Of a DNA stretch of 64,000 nucleotides, positions 17,299-26,283 are shown piece after piece. The DNA comes from an uncultured Succinivibrio sp. (lineage in GTDB: Bacteria > Pseudomonadota > Gammaproteobacteria > Enterobacterales > Succinivibrionaceae). The position numbers were made by a program, and so were the translations under genes. The notes under the pieces were generated by a model. It was not told the DNA's origin. It searched no databases and worked only from the letters and a program-made list of their open reading frames with translations. Where the stretch lies: assembly GCA_934218695.1 (NCBI GenBank), contig CAKQDA010000004.1:1-64000 (forward strand). The letters are read 5' to 3'. Position 1 is the first letter of the stretch. Each line of letters starts with the position of its first letter.

Positions 17299-17566
17299 GG
17301 ATGAGCTCTTCAGTAAGATTTTGTAATGATGGATAGTAGTTAAACAGTAACATCCAAAAATTAGGATATGTGTCAACTATAACATGTTCTTCTTTGCAAA
17401 CGAAAAGGCAAAAAACAATCTGCTCTAAAGGAAGAATAAATTCATGTTTAGCATCTTTAAACAGAAAGCAGAAATCGCTATTTCCGCAATCAGCACCAGC
17501 GAACTTAAGTCTTTGCTTTTTAAAGATGTATGTTCTTTTTTTATTTCCACCGTTCCAATATTCCAT
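17270..17566 (-). CDS. Truncated paralogue of the CPECGNCDFC-motif protein
   Basis: A 98-residue protein whose residues 26-80 match the C-terminal half of the 154-residue protein at 14741-15205 (SDFCFLFKDAKHEFILPLEQIVFCLFVCKEE...). Two of the cysteines of the cluster are lost (ADCGNSDFC). The first 25 residues, MEYWNGGNKKRTYIFKKQR..., are unlike the paralogue and may come from joined unrelated DNA. A degraded duplicate is likely. Confidence 0.5.
   Translation of the reverse strand: MEYWNGGNKKRTYIFKKQRLKFAGADCGNSDFCFLFKDAKHEFILPLEQIVFCLFVCKEEHVIVDTYPNFWMLLFNYYPSLQNLTEELIHENIQAKQR
17312..17491. repeat. Direct repeat, copy B (small Cys-motif gene)
   Basis: Partner of 14763-14944, same orientation. 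The two copies bracket the broken zeta module, which suggests a tandem duplication of a toxin unit followed by decay. Confidence 0.8.
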
Positions 17567-17682
17567 TTAAGTTATATTTTGTCAGTTTTTTTTTTTGCAT
17601 TATCTTAAAGTCAAAAGATGCAACAGAAGATCATGATTTCAAGCATGAGTTATGAACTGTTCCTGATCTTTAGTTTGTAAAA

Positions 17683-17713
17683 TTGAAAAAAATCTCCTCG
17701 TCTGAGGAGATCT
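17683..17713 (-). terminator. Intrinsic terminator of the 17742-18563 gene
   Basis: On the minus strand the stem ATCTCCTC/GAGGAGAT with a four-base loop is followed by a run of seven T. It lies about 30 bases after the stop codon. Confidence 0.75.
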
Positions 17714-17741
17714 TAGTAAAGTTTAATTTCAAAACTCGTCT

Positions 17742-18563
17742 TTAGAACAGTGACTGCTCGACAACAGGAATACCTTTTTCTTCGAATCCTTTTATAACAT
17801 CTTCATCTGGTTCTTCCATATAGTCTATTCTTTCAAAATCGCTTAATTTAATATCACCATGAAACTGTAATTCTATGTATTTAAAGATAGGGATCTCTCT
17901 TCCTAATAATTCATCGATATTGTAGAAGTTGTCTTCATTTATGGTTCCATTTTTAATCTTATCTGCAAGAAACAGATAGTTTTTGATGTTGCCAGGACCG
18001 TATGGGGCAGCTTCTTTTCCGGAAGACAAGTGAGTTGCGACACCAAATATGCAGGTTGCCTTTGGATCAGACAGTAAGGTTGGAATAAGGTAGGCAAAGC
18101 TCATAAAATCCAGTGAGGAACCAACAGTAAGAGTTGTTCTGTCAAAGAGATTTGTTTTCTTTAGTTTTATAGTGGCATCACCATACTGGTATGACATGTC
18201 ATATGTCATTAGCATGTTTACTTTAGGGTCGGGAGTTGAAAGATATCCAAAGCGTGGATAGTCAGGCTTTGTAAGCTCTGAAGCACTGCATCCAAACATA
18301 AATTCCGTACTTTTGATCCTTGAAGGTATACCACCGCCACTAGCAGTTCTACCAGCCTGCAGTGCATTTTTTAAATAACCTGATTTTAAGATTTCAGATA
18401 AGACCTTTGTTGGTACTTTTACATAAAACGCTCCATGAGCAATGATCTTCTTTAAGAAGTCCTCGATGACAGGGGCTGTTTCCTGAAATTCAGGTATTCT
18501 CATTAAAGTTGTGTAGTAGTTATTCTGGAAAAATTTATGATTTTTAAGGCAAGGAAGTGTCAT
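17742..18563 (-). CDS. DUF3626-like protein
   Basis: A 273-residue protein with blocks like those of the DUF3626 family: SRIKSTEFMFGCS, SYQYGDATIKLKKTNLFDRTTLTVGSSLDF (about 125-154) and IFKYIELQFHGDIKLSDFERIDY (about 225-247), where DUF3626 has R-T-x-T-x-G-D-S and Y-x-E-x-Q-x-H-G. The pattern R ... T-x-G-x-S ... E-x-Q-x-H-G recalls ADP-ribosyltransferase cores, but that link is inference. It lies alone behind the toxin cluster with its own terminator. ATG 18563 could be replaced by the ATG of MRIPEF 60 bases downstream. Confidence 0.5.
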   Translation of the reverse strand: MTLPCLKNHKFFQNNYYTTLMRIPEFQETAPVIEDFLKKIIAHGAFYVKVPTKVLSEILKSGYLKNALQAGRTASGGGIPSRIKSTEFMFGCSASELTKPDYPRFGYLSTPDPKVNMLMTYDMSYQYGDATIKLKKTNLFDRTTLTVGSSLDFMSFAYLIPTLLSDPKATCIFGVATHLSSGKEAAPYGPGNIKNYLFLADKIKNGTINEDNFYNIDELLGREIPIFKYIELQFHGDIKLSDFERIDYMEEPDEDVIKGFEEKGIPVVEQSLF

Positions 18564-18667
18564 AAGATCTCTTTTTAATATAATGAATTATCTGATTAAA
18601 CTTTTGTTCAGTATATCAGCCTTACTTTTTGCTGTTTTAGATTTTGTGTTATTTTTTGAAGGAATTG

Positions 18668-18699
18668 AAGAAAATGTAGCTCACAGTATGAGCTACGAA
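18668..18699 (-). terminator. Hairpin terminator after the malE-like pseudogene
   Basis: The stem GTAGCTCA/TGAGCTAC on the minus strand is followed by ATTTTCTT. The T run is weak. It sits just beyond the stop codon of the gene at 18726. Confidence 0.5.
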
Positions 18700-18725
18700 A
18701 TGTATTTATCAAAAGTCAGATTTTG

Positions 18726-19865
18726 TTATTGTGAATTTCTAATGACATCACGAGCCTGATTAGCTCCTTTTATAATGGCTTCTCTGACGCTGCCCTTAGT
18801 AGTTATTGCCTCATGCATGGCATTATTCATAGTTTCCCAGATTTTTGACATTTCCGGAATCGAAGGTGTTGGTTCAGCGTGAAGAGCCTGTACTGCAACT
18901 GCATTTGCAAAGTCGTCATTTAAAATCAGTGGATTATGCATTATTGACTTTAAAGGAGGTATCTCGTGTATGTTTTCATATCTCTTTAAGGCAAATTTTT
19001 CCTGATTTATAAAACGTAAGAATTTTTCAGCCAGAGCAACATCTTTTGCATTTCTGGTTATTGCGTATCCGCGATACCCGAGGAAAGGTTTTGGATATTT
19101 ACCGTTTGGAAGTTTTGAAAGAGGTGATACTCCATAGTTGAGACCAAATTTTGCGTAATCATCCAAAGCCCATGGCACGGTGATAACAGCAGCAACTTTC
19201 CCTGTTACAAACATTCTGTCGATTTCTGCATAACCCTCGTCACCTAAAATGGAAGCCGTTGCTGTATCTGTGATGAATTTACGCAGATACTCAACTCCCT
19301 GTACAGCTCCCTCATTATCAAGACCAATAACATCAGGATCGAGTGTTCCATCAGCTCGTGTTTTAAAGCAGTAACCGCCAAATCCGCTTAAAAAGCCGTA
19401 TGCATAATAGATAGTATCCAATTTAGATATGCCGTACTTTCCATGTTTTTTCATTTCCTTTGCAAAATTATAGTAGTCATCCATGAACTCAAAAGGATAC
19501 TTTAAGAGATCCTGATTGTAGTAGATAACCATGGTTTCAACAGCGCGTGGACAGGCATAGATCTCATTATCATAGGTAAATGCTCTGATACCTGATAACA
19601 GATAATTATCCTTATCCTCCTGCATGAAAGAAAATGGTCTTATGTATCTGTTTTTAGCCGCATATCCCATTCTGTCTGCAGGCAGCATTAATATGTCAGG
19701 CAGTGGACCCCCTTTTGTTTGTTCAGCGTCTAGCATTACGTTAATGTGGTTTACATAAGGAGACTGGGTTACGTTCACAGTACATCCGGTGTCGTTTTGA
19801 AATGCCTCAATAGCATCAGAGATTCAAGCTCCCTTGTTCTCATCCTCCCAAACCTTCCAGAGAAC
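18726..19865 (-). pseudogene. Maltose-binding-protein-like solute-binding protein, broken 5' end
   Basis: The frame encodes a family-1 extracellular solute-binding protein related to MalE: LPDILMLPADRMGYAAKNRYIRPF, YACPRAVETMVIYYNQDLL, GKVAAVITVPWALDDYAKFGLNYGVSPL and a C-terminal KIWETMNNAMHEAITTKGS. Upstream of residue 1 of the open part, the same frame reads VLWKVWEDENKGA, stop, ISDAIEAFQNDTGC; the TGA at 19824-19826 replaces what is probably a tryptophan codon. No signal peptide remains: the DNA beyond about 19865 belongs to a lamB-like remnant on the other strand. No MalF/G/K genes are nearby. A periplasmic binding protein without a signal peptide and with an internal stop is not functional. 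Confidence 0.75.
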
Positions 19866-19881
19866 AGTCTGTTGTATTGGC

Positions 19882-20442
19882 GACTCATGGATGGATTTCT
19901 GGCACAATTCAGACAATGCCAAAGGTCTTAACATCATCAATACCGGTGTAACATCAATCTGTAAAACTTAAGTGTATTGCATGTTGTAGCATATGGATTT
20001 GAGAACCACGTATCTGAGACTATACTGTTACTTCATTCTTGGCCAGCAAAATGATCTTTCTGCTGTGCAGACTAAAGCTTCAGACAACGGCTTTACTCTA
20101 ATTGACCGTCAGGACAGTTTCAGAGTTGTGGTTCGTCCTTGCTATCAGTTAACCAAGTACACAAGATTATTAGCTGAAGTTGGTGCTTACTGGAATCACA
20201 CCAAATACGCAGGTCAGGATAAGATCTTAGAGAGACAGCAGAAGTATACCTTAGTTTATGCTATTGCTCCTACAGCAGATATCTTCTCACGTCCTGAGGT
20301 ACGCTTCTATGTAACTTATCTGCACGCAAGCGACTGGGACAGATCAGATGCTAACTGGAACAAGGGCATCCGTAACCACGATGGAGATAAGTACTACCAG
20401 GATAACTACATGTTCGGTATTTAGGCTGAAGCTTGGTGGTAA
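19882..20442 (+). pseudogene. Maltoporin (LamB) C-terminal remnant with stops
   Basis: The best part (20050-20442) encodes the C-terminal strands of LamB: SFRVVVRPCYQLTKYTRLLAEVGAYWNHTK-like sequence, SRPEVRFYVTYLHASDW and DKYYQDNYMFGI, stop, AEAWW. Maltoporins end FGxQxExWW, so TAG 20422-20424 replaces the glutamine five residues before the end. Upstream in the same frame are DFWHNSDNAKGLNIINTGV and then a TAA and a TAG, with good matches (VAYGFENHVSET) in a shifted frame. The N-terminal two thirds are missing. With the neighbouring malE-like fragment it marks a lost maltodextrin uptake locus. Confidence 0.75.
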
Positions 20443-20493
20443 CAGATTTTTGTTGACTACCATTCAAAACTAACTTGTTTGAAACCATCAGTA

Positions 20494-20518
20494 GGGAGGC
20501 GTAAGCCTCCCTTTTTAA
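20494..20518 (+). terminator. Intrinsic terminator after the lamB remnant
   Basis: GGGAGGC/GCCTCCC stem with loop GTAA (partly paired), followed by TTTTT. The transcription stop has outlived the gene. Confidence 0.8.
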
Positions 20519-20587
20519 TTTTAAATAAATCAGTTTTTGAAAACGAAGAGCTTTTCCTTTTATTCTTACTAAGTCAGGTAAGCTTTT

Positions 20588-23500
20588 TTATTCTGTTTTC
20601 TTTTTAAGATTGGTTTTTGCTACTCCCAGCATGAGTTTTACTCTATTAAGCTGGTTTACCTCTGAGGCTCCGGCATCACAGTCAATTGATACAATGTTGG
20701 CTTCAGCATACTTCTGACGTAACGAGTGAACAACTCCTTTGCCGGTGATGTGGTTTGGAAGACATCCAAAAGGCTGCAGACATACGATGTTTGGTACTCC
20801 GTTTTCAATGAGCTTCACCATTTCTCCTGTCAGAAACCAGCCTTCGCCTGCCATATTTCCTAAGGAAACAAACTTATTAGCAAGTTTTGCTGTAGAAAAA
20901 ATGTTTAAAGGAGGAGTAAATCTCTTTGAGTTTTTCAGAGCCTTATAAACATATTTTCTGTAGTGCTCGACCAGTCTGATAAAGGTCAGAGCGAAGAACT
21001 TGTTTAAAATCTTCCCCTCAAGAAGGTTATGTTCAATGATAGGATCACCGGCAAGGTACAAGAAGAAATCGACAAAGTCAGGCATTACAACTTCAGCCCC
21101 CTCATCGAAAAGTTCCTTTTCAAGGTAGTTGTTGGCAACAGGGTGATATTTAACCAGGATCTCACCTACAATACCCACCTTAGGCTTTTTAACATCGGTT
21201 ATTTCGATGTTCTCAAAGTCTTTAACCATTTCAAGGATATTGTGCTTATATTTTTTGCCTGAACTGTTTAGAAGCTCTTCCTTGCAGTTGTTAAGCCATT
21301 TTTCAAAATACCTTTGAGTGTCTCCACGATGTACTTCGTATGGTCTTACTCTGTTGGTTAGTTTCATTAGAAGATCACCATAGACAGCCGCTTTAATTGC
21401 ATCCTTATACATGGCAGGTGGCATCTTAAATTCGTCTGTTTCAAGCCCGTAAACAGCAAATACGGGTACCTGAGGAAATCCTGCATACTTTAGAGCCTTG
21501 CGCAAAACTGCAATGTAGTTGGTGGCTCGACAGGCTCCACAGGTCTGGAACAGCATAATTGAGGTATTGTCAGGATCATACAATCCAGACTTTAGAGCTT
21601 CGAGCATCTGCCCTATAACAACAATGGCAGGGTAGCACATATCATTGTTTACATAACGCAGTCCCAAATCAATTGATGATTTGTCAGGCAGGGCAGGAAT
21701 TACAACGTTATATCCAAATTTTGATAAAACAGTCCTGAATAGCTCAAAATGGATTGGAGCCATCTGAGGAGCCAGAATGGTATGTTTTCTGACACACTCT
21801 TTGGTAAAGTGAGGTCTGTCAGTAAACGGTATTGGGGTAAAAACAGGAACTGTTTTACGTGCAAGGGCTGCCAGAAGAGAGCGCAGCCTGATCCTTGCAG
21901 CTCCCAGATTTGAGACCTCATCCAGTTTAATCAGAGTGTAAATGCGCTGGTGATCTTCTAAAATCTCTTTTACCTGATCGGTTGTAATAGCATCAAGACC
22001 GCAACCAAATGAACTTAACTGGATCAGGGTAACATCCTTGTTCTCAACAGCAAATTCAGCTGCATGATACAGCCTTGCGTGATAGCTCCACTGATTGATG
22101 AGACCAACTTTGTTTGCTTTTACCTTCTGGTGATAAACACTGTCCTCGGAGATAACAGCAAGACCATAGGATTCAATCATATCGGCAATACCGTGATTGA
22201 TTTCAGGATCGATATGATAAGGTCTGCCTACAAGCATGATGATGTGTCTGTTATCATCACGGGCTTTTTTAATTACACGACAGGCAAAGTCTCTTACATC
22301 CTGCTTGTAGTGCTCAAGCTCAGCATAGGCTGCGCTACAGGCATTTTCCACTTCTTTTACACTGAGTTTTTCGGCTTTTAACTCTTCAACAAGTCGTCTG
22401 CATAAACGCTTCTGATTGTTGATGGGGAGAAAAGGCTGTAAAAAGGTTATATTTTCGCTTTTTAGAATATCCATGTTTCCACGAATATTCTCAGCATATG
22501 AAGCTACAACAGGGCAGTTGTAGTGGTTGTCGTTAGGATGTGCTCTGTCCACAAGATTAAAAGGCAGACAAGGGTAAAAGATCTTTTTAACTCCTGCCTC
22601 AATGAGGCTCATGATATGCCCATGAACCAGCTTTGCCGGATAACACAGAGAGTCTGAAGGAATTGTCGCAAGCCCCTTTGTATATAATGCAGCTGACGAT
22701 TCTTCAGACAGAACCACCCTATAGCCAAGTCTTGTCAAGAGTGTAAACCAGAAAGGATAGTCCTCATACATGTTAAGACATCGTGGAATTCCGATAACTC
22801 CACGTACAGCCTTATCCTCATCTAAAGGTTTGTAGTCAAAAACTCTCTGGTATTTGTAGCGGTAAAGGTTGTTAGAGTTTTCTTTTTCATTTTCAGCTTT
22901 GCCTCCAATTCCTTTTTCACAGCGGTTGCCGGTAAAGTGTCTGGAGTTGTCAGGGAAAATCTGCATGGTGATCATGCAGTTGTTACCGCATTTATGGCAT
23001 CTGTATGATCTCGTTTTATATGTAAAAGAATCAAGTTGTTCCCGTTTTAAAACAGATGACACGGTAACTTTACCGTTCACCTGTCTTTGTTCAGCTGATT
23101 CATGGGCCAGTATGGCAGCGCCGTAGGCTCCCATGTGCCCTGATATGTCAGGGCGAATCACCTTTTTATTCAGTAATTTCTCCATGGCTCTTAATACAGC
23201 ATCATTAAGGAAAGTTCCTCCCTGAACGACGATGTGATCACCCAGTGAGTTCACATCCTTTAGCTGCATTACTTTAAAGAGTGCGTTTTTTATTACGGAA
23301 ATAGAAATGCCGGCAGAAATATCACCGACAGATGCACCATCTTTTTGGGCCTGTTTTACTTTAGAGTTCATAAAGACGGTGCATCTTGTACCAAGATCAA
23401 CAGGAGCTTTTGAATCTACAGCTTTTTTTGCAAACTCAGCGGCAGATAAGTTAAGCCCCTTTGCAAAAGTCTCAATAAAAGATCCGCATCCTGCTGAACA

Positions 23501-24826
23501 GGCCTCGTTTAAAGTGATGTTTCCTATGGTTCCGTCCTTGACAAAGAAACACTTCATATCCTGTCCGCCAATATCCATGATAAAGGAGACATCAGGACAG
23601 AATTCCTTTGCAGCACGAAGATGGGCAAAGGTTTCAACTTCACCAAAGTCTGCATGGAGAGCTGCTTTAATTAAAGACTCGCCGTAGCCTGTGGTTGTGA
23701 CTCCTGCAATGTAGCAGTCATCAGGCATACTGTCATACAGTTCTTTTAATTCGCTGACAACGGTGTTTAGAGGAGAGCCCTTATTAGAGCCATAGATGGT
23801 ATATAAAAGTTCGTTTTTATCAGTTACAGCCGCAATCTTTGAGGTGGTGGAACCTGCATCTATACCAACATACACAGGACCTTGGTATTTATCAAAAGAG
23901 GTCTTTTTGACAATGTCATGACTATGATCTTTTACAAAGGATTTGTAGTCTTCATGTGAAGAGAACAGAGGATCATTGTGGCTTTTAGTCTCTGTTACAG
24001 CATTAAGCGCTGTTTTTGATAATTCAGTTAATTCCTTTAAAGAGGTCAGTTTGGCCTCATCACAAACGGCAGCTCCAATAGCAACGAAGTAACAGGCATC
24101 AGGCGTTTTAACAACATCGCTGTCTTTTAGATTTAAAGTTTTTATAAAACGTTCTTTAAGTTCAGACAGAAATGTTAACGGACCACCAAGAAAAGCCACC
24201 TTTCCTTCAACTGCACGTCCCTGAGCGAGGGTACCAACAGTCTGATTGACAACGGCCTGAAATATAGAAAGTGCAAGATCCTCTTTTTGAGCACCATCAT
24301 TGATTAGTGCCTGAATATCGGTTTTTGCGAACACACCGCAACGGGAGGCAATTGTATAGAGTCTGATGCCTTTTTTTGCTAATTCGTTAAGACCTGCCGC
24401 ATCGGTATTCAAAAGGTTTGCCATCTGATCGATAAAAGCACCGGTGCCTCCTGCACAGGCTCCGTTCATGCGCTGTTCAAGTGATCCTTTTAAATAGGTG
24501 ATCTTGGCATCCTCTCCTCCTAGCTCGATTGCCGTGTCAGTATCTTTAGCAAGCAGGTTTATGGCACTTGTGCAGGATAAAACCTCCTGTTCAAAGGGAA
24601 TGTTTAAGCGTGAGGCGACACCCATTCCTGAAGAACCTGACAGGGTGATATAAAAAGGAGAATCACCTAAAACAGAAGATACCTTCTCAAGGTTTCTTTT
24701 AAAGGCTTTGAGTGTTTCAGAAAAGTGTCTTTCGTAACTTTTGTAAATAATCTCTGAATTCTCATCAAGCACAATAAACTTGATGGTGGTAGAACCAATA
24801 TCAATACCAAGTCTTAATGTTGCCAT
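20588..24826 (-). CDS. 2-hydroxyacyl-CoA dehydratase activase-type fusion protein (BcrAD/BadFG x2 + DUF2229 + HgdB-like)
   Basis: A protein of about 1412 residues with two tandem ASKHA ATPase domains of the BcrAD/BadFG type: LGIDIGSTTIK ... GGEDAKI ... CAGGTGAFIDQM, then YVGIDAGSTTSK ... DIGGQDMKCF ... CSAGCGSFIE. Behind these come the DUF2229 domain (IGIPRCLNMYEDYPFW) and a C-terminal region related to dehydratase subunits (FGCGLDAITTDQ, QTCGACRATNY, QPFGCLPNHI) rich in conserved cysteines that could hold Fe-S clusters. In the family, ATP-driven electron transfer from the activase fuels radical dehydration of 2-hydroxyacyl-CoA. The large fused form is widespread in anaerobes and its substrate is unknown. 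I prefer ATG 24826 (MATLRLG) to 24856 because homologues start there. It stands alone. Confidence 0.8.
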   Translation of the reverse strand: MATLRLGIDIGSTTIKFIVLDENSEIIYKSYERHFSETLKAFKRNLEKVSSVLGDSPFYITLSGSSGMGVASRLNIPFEQEVLSCTSAINLLAKDTDTAIELGGEDAKITYLKGSLEQRMNGACAGGTGAFIDQMANLLNTDAAGLNELAKKGIRLYTIASRCGVFAKTDIQALINDGAQKEDLALSIFQAVVNQTVGTLAQGRAVEGKVAFLGGPLTFLSELKERFIKTLNLKDSDVVKTPDACYFVAIGAAVCDEAKLTSLKELTELSKTALNAVTETKSHNDPLFSSHEDYKSFVKDHSHDIVKKTSFDKYQGPVYVGIDAGSTTSKIAAVTDKNELLYTIYGSNKGSPLNTVVSELKELYDSMPDDCYIAGVTTTGYGESLIKAALHADFGEVETFAHLRAAKEFCPDVSFIMDIGGQDMKCFFVKDGTIGNITLNEACSAGCGSFIETFAKGLNLSAAEFAKKAVDSKAPVDLGTRCTVFMNSKVKQAQKDGASVGDISAGISISVIKNALFKVMQLKDVNSLGDHIVVQGGTFLNDAVLRAMEKLLNKKVIRPDISGHMGAYGAAILAHESAEQRQVNGKVTVSSVLKREQLDSFTYKTRSYRCHKCGNNCMITMQIFPDNSRHFTGNRCEKGIGGKAENEKENSNNLYRYKYQRVFDYKPLDEDKAVRGVIGIPRCLNMYEDYPFWFTLLTRLGYRVVLSEESSAALYTKGLATIPSDSLCYPAKLVHGHIMSLIEAGVKKIFYPCLPFNLVDRAHPNDNHYNCPVVASYAENIRGNMDILKSENITFLQPFLPINNQKRLCRRLVEELKAEKLSVKEVENACSAAYAELEHYKQDVRDFACRVIKKARDDNRHIIMLVGRPYHIDPEINHGIADMIESYGLAVISEDSVYHQKVKANKVGLINQWSYHARLYHAAEFAVENKDVTLIQLSSFGCGLDAITTDQVKEILEDHQRIYTLIKLDEVSNLGAARIRLRSLLAALARKTVPVFTPIPFTDRPHFTKECVRKHTILAPQMAPIHFELFRTVLSKFGYNVVIPALPDKSSIDLGLRYVNNDMCYPAIVVIGQMLEALKSGLYDPDNTSIMLFQTCGACRATNYIAVLRKALKYAGFPQVPVFAVYGLETDEFKMPPAMYKDAIKAAVYGDLLMKLTNRVRPYEVHRGDTQRYFEKWLNNCKEELLNSSGKKYKHNILEMVKDFENIEITDVKKPKVGIVGEILVKYHPVANNYLEKELFDEGAEVVMPDFVDFFLYLAGDPIIEHNLLEGKILNKFFALTFIRLVEHYRKYVYKALKNSKRFTPPLNIFSTAKLANKFVSLGNMAGEGWFLTGEMVKLIENGVPNIVCLQPFGCLPNHITGKGVVHSLRQKYAEANIVSIDCDAGASEVNQLNRVKLMLGVAKTNLKKKTE

Positions 24827-25131
24827 AGCATATGTTCTTGTTATATATGAATACACTGATAGTTATATCGCACTTTAGTTATTTTAGTAAGTGCAATAAG
24901 GAGTTTTATGACTGTAAAAACCTTTGTTTATCAGCGTCATCTCTGTTTAATCTAACATACTGTAATGAGGCTATTTTACTTAACTTTATTAAGGTCACCT
25001 TAGAATTTTGCTATAAATTTAGTCAGATGAATAAAATACTCAAAACAGCATGGATAAAGGCATAGAGTAAAACTTATTCTGTATCAATTTGCCTCTCCGC
25101 TGTTTTGCATACAAAACCTATCCAAACAGTG

Positions 25132-25137
25132 TATAAT
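25132..25137 (+). promoter_or_regulatory. Likely -10 box of the bioB promoter
   Basis: A perfect TATAAT lies 85 bases before the bioB start. No convincing -35 hexamer at 17 bp is seen (the nearest, TTGCAT at 25105, is 21 bp away), so an activator may help or the promoter may rely on its extended context. Confidence 0.5.
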
Positions 25138-25149
25138 GTGACCTCAATT

Positions 25150-25177
25150 TAACAGGATATGAAATCCTGTTTTCTTT
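25150..25177 (+). terminator. Hairpin with T tract in the bioB leader
   Basis: ACAGGAT/ATCCTGT stem with an ATGAA-type loop followed by TTTTCTTTTTT, between the putative -10 and the bioB start. It looks like an intrinsic terminator placed in a leader, as in attenuation, or a 5' stabilising hairpin. No BirA operator is seen. Confidence 0.5.
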
Positions 25178-25221
25178 TTTAAACTGTCAGAAAGACACGT
25201 TTCCTATCTTCGGAGCTAAAA

Positions 25222-26196
25222 GTGCAACTTAAAGATCTTGCAGATAAAATCATTGCTGGATATGAGATTACAAAAGAGGAAGCTTTAGAGCTATATGATG
25301 CTCCTCTTGATGAACTCAAGGAAAGTGCCAGCAAAATTACTTCACACTTCTTTAAAGAAGCAATTGAGCTATGTTGCATCTCTAATGGTAAGTGTGGCAA
25401 GTGTTCTGAAAACTGCAAATTCTGTTCTCAGAGCCGTTATTACAACACCGAAATTCAGCAGTCTGTATTAAAGTCAGTTGACGAGTTCTTTAAAGAAGCT
25501 CAGGCAAATGACAGACGCGGTGTGCACCGTTTCTCAATCGTAACTGCAGGTGTAAGACTGTCTAAAGCTGAGCTAAAGACTATTGCACAGGCTTATAAAA
25601 AGATCTCCTCAGAACTTAAGATTTCATGCTGCGGTTCTTTAGGTCTATTAGATTATGACGATTTTGTAATGTTAAAAGAATCTGGTCTTAAGCGTTATCA
25701 CAACAACTTAGAGACTTCACCAAACTTCTTCAAAGAGATCTGCACAACTCATACTATGAAGCAAAAAGAGGATACTATTGCTTTAGCTAAGAAAGCAGGC
25801 TTAGAGATTTGCTCTGGATGTATCCTGGGTATGGGCGAGAGTGTAGAGGATAGAGTTGATATTGCTTTAGAGCTGCGTAAGTTACAGGTAGACAGTACTC
25901 CAATCAATATCTTAAATCCTATTAAGGGTACACCTTTAGAGAACCGTCCTACAGTTCATCCTGATGAGGTAAGACGTACAATTGCTCTATTCAGACATGT
26001 TCTTCCAAAGACTGTTTTAAGATTGGCAGGCGGTAGACTTATCATTCAGAAATACTTTACTGATCTGTACAAATACGGTATCAATGCTGAGATCACAGGT
26101 GACATGTTAACTACAGCAGGTCTTACTGTAGCAGATGATATCTCTGCTGCTATCAGTAATCAGAAGATCTTAACTAAGATTGAACCTATTAAGTAG
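25222..26196 (+). CDS. bioB: Biotin synthase
   Basis: A 324-residue radical SAM enzyme that inserts sulfur into dethiobiotin. The SAM-binding cluster motif is CSENCKFC (C61, C65, C68); further family blocks are HRFSIVTAG, the YHNNLETSP segment that binds substrate, and NILNPIKGTPLE. Length agrees with BioB (about 320-350). The start is GTG 25222, preceded by CGGAG six bases upstream; no in-frame ATG fits better. None of bioA, bioF, bioC or bioD is adjacent, so dethiobiotin must come from elsewhere in the genome or from outside. Gene stands alone, with a shared terminator toward degS. Confidence 0.9.
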   Translation: MQLKDLADKIIAGYEITKEEALELYDAPLDELKESASKITSHFFKEAIELCCISNGKCGKCSENCKFCSQSRYYNTEIQQSVLKSVDEFFKEAQANDRRGVHRFSIVTAGVRLSKAELKTIAQAYKKISSELKISCCGSLGLLDYDDFVMLKESGLKRYHNNLETSPNFFKEICTTHTMKQKEDTIALAKKAGLEICSGCILGMGESVEDRVDIALELRKLQVDSTPINILNPIKGTPLENRPTVHPDEVRRTIALFRHVLPKTVLRLAGGRLIIQKYFTDLYKYGINAEITGDMLTTAGLTVADDISAAISNQKILTKIEPIK

Positions 26197-26219
26197 TACC
26201 TTTTGGTAGTTACTAAAAG

Positions 26220-26268
26220 AACGCCACAAGCTTTAGCAGAAATGTCTGCATTAGCTTGTGGCGTTGTT
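26220..26268. terminator. Bidirectional terminator between bioB and degS
   Basis: AACGCCACAAGCT and AGCTTGTGGCGTT form a 13-bp stem around a 20-base loop that itself pairs (GCAGA/TCTGC). It lies between two convergent genes. Confidence 0.75.
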
Positions 26269-26283
26269 ATCTTGAAAGAAAAA

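Larger units (their letters stand above)
24857..25221 (+). other. Divergent promoter region between the activase gene and bioB
   Basis: No gene is visible. It holds a -10 sequence TATAAT at 25132-25137 and, just downstream, a hairpin with a T-rich tail before bioB. Confidence 0.55.

Noticed and set aside
1..20500. A genomic island integrated at tRNA-Thr
   Set aside because: The position is suggestive, but I found no integrase and no repeat of the tRNA 3' end downstream, so an island border cannot be supported.
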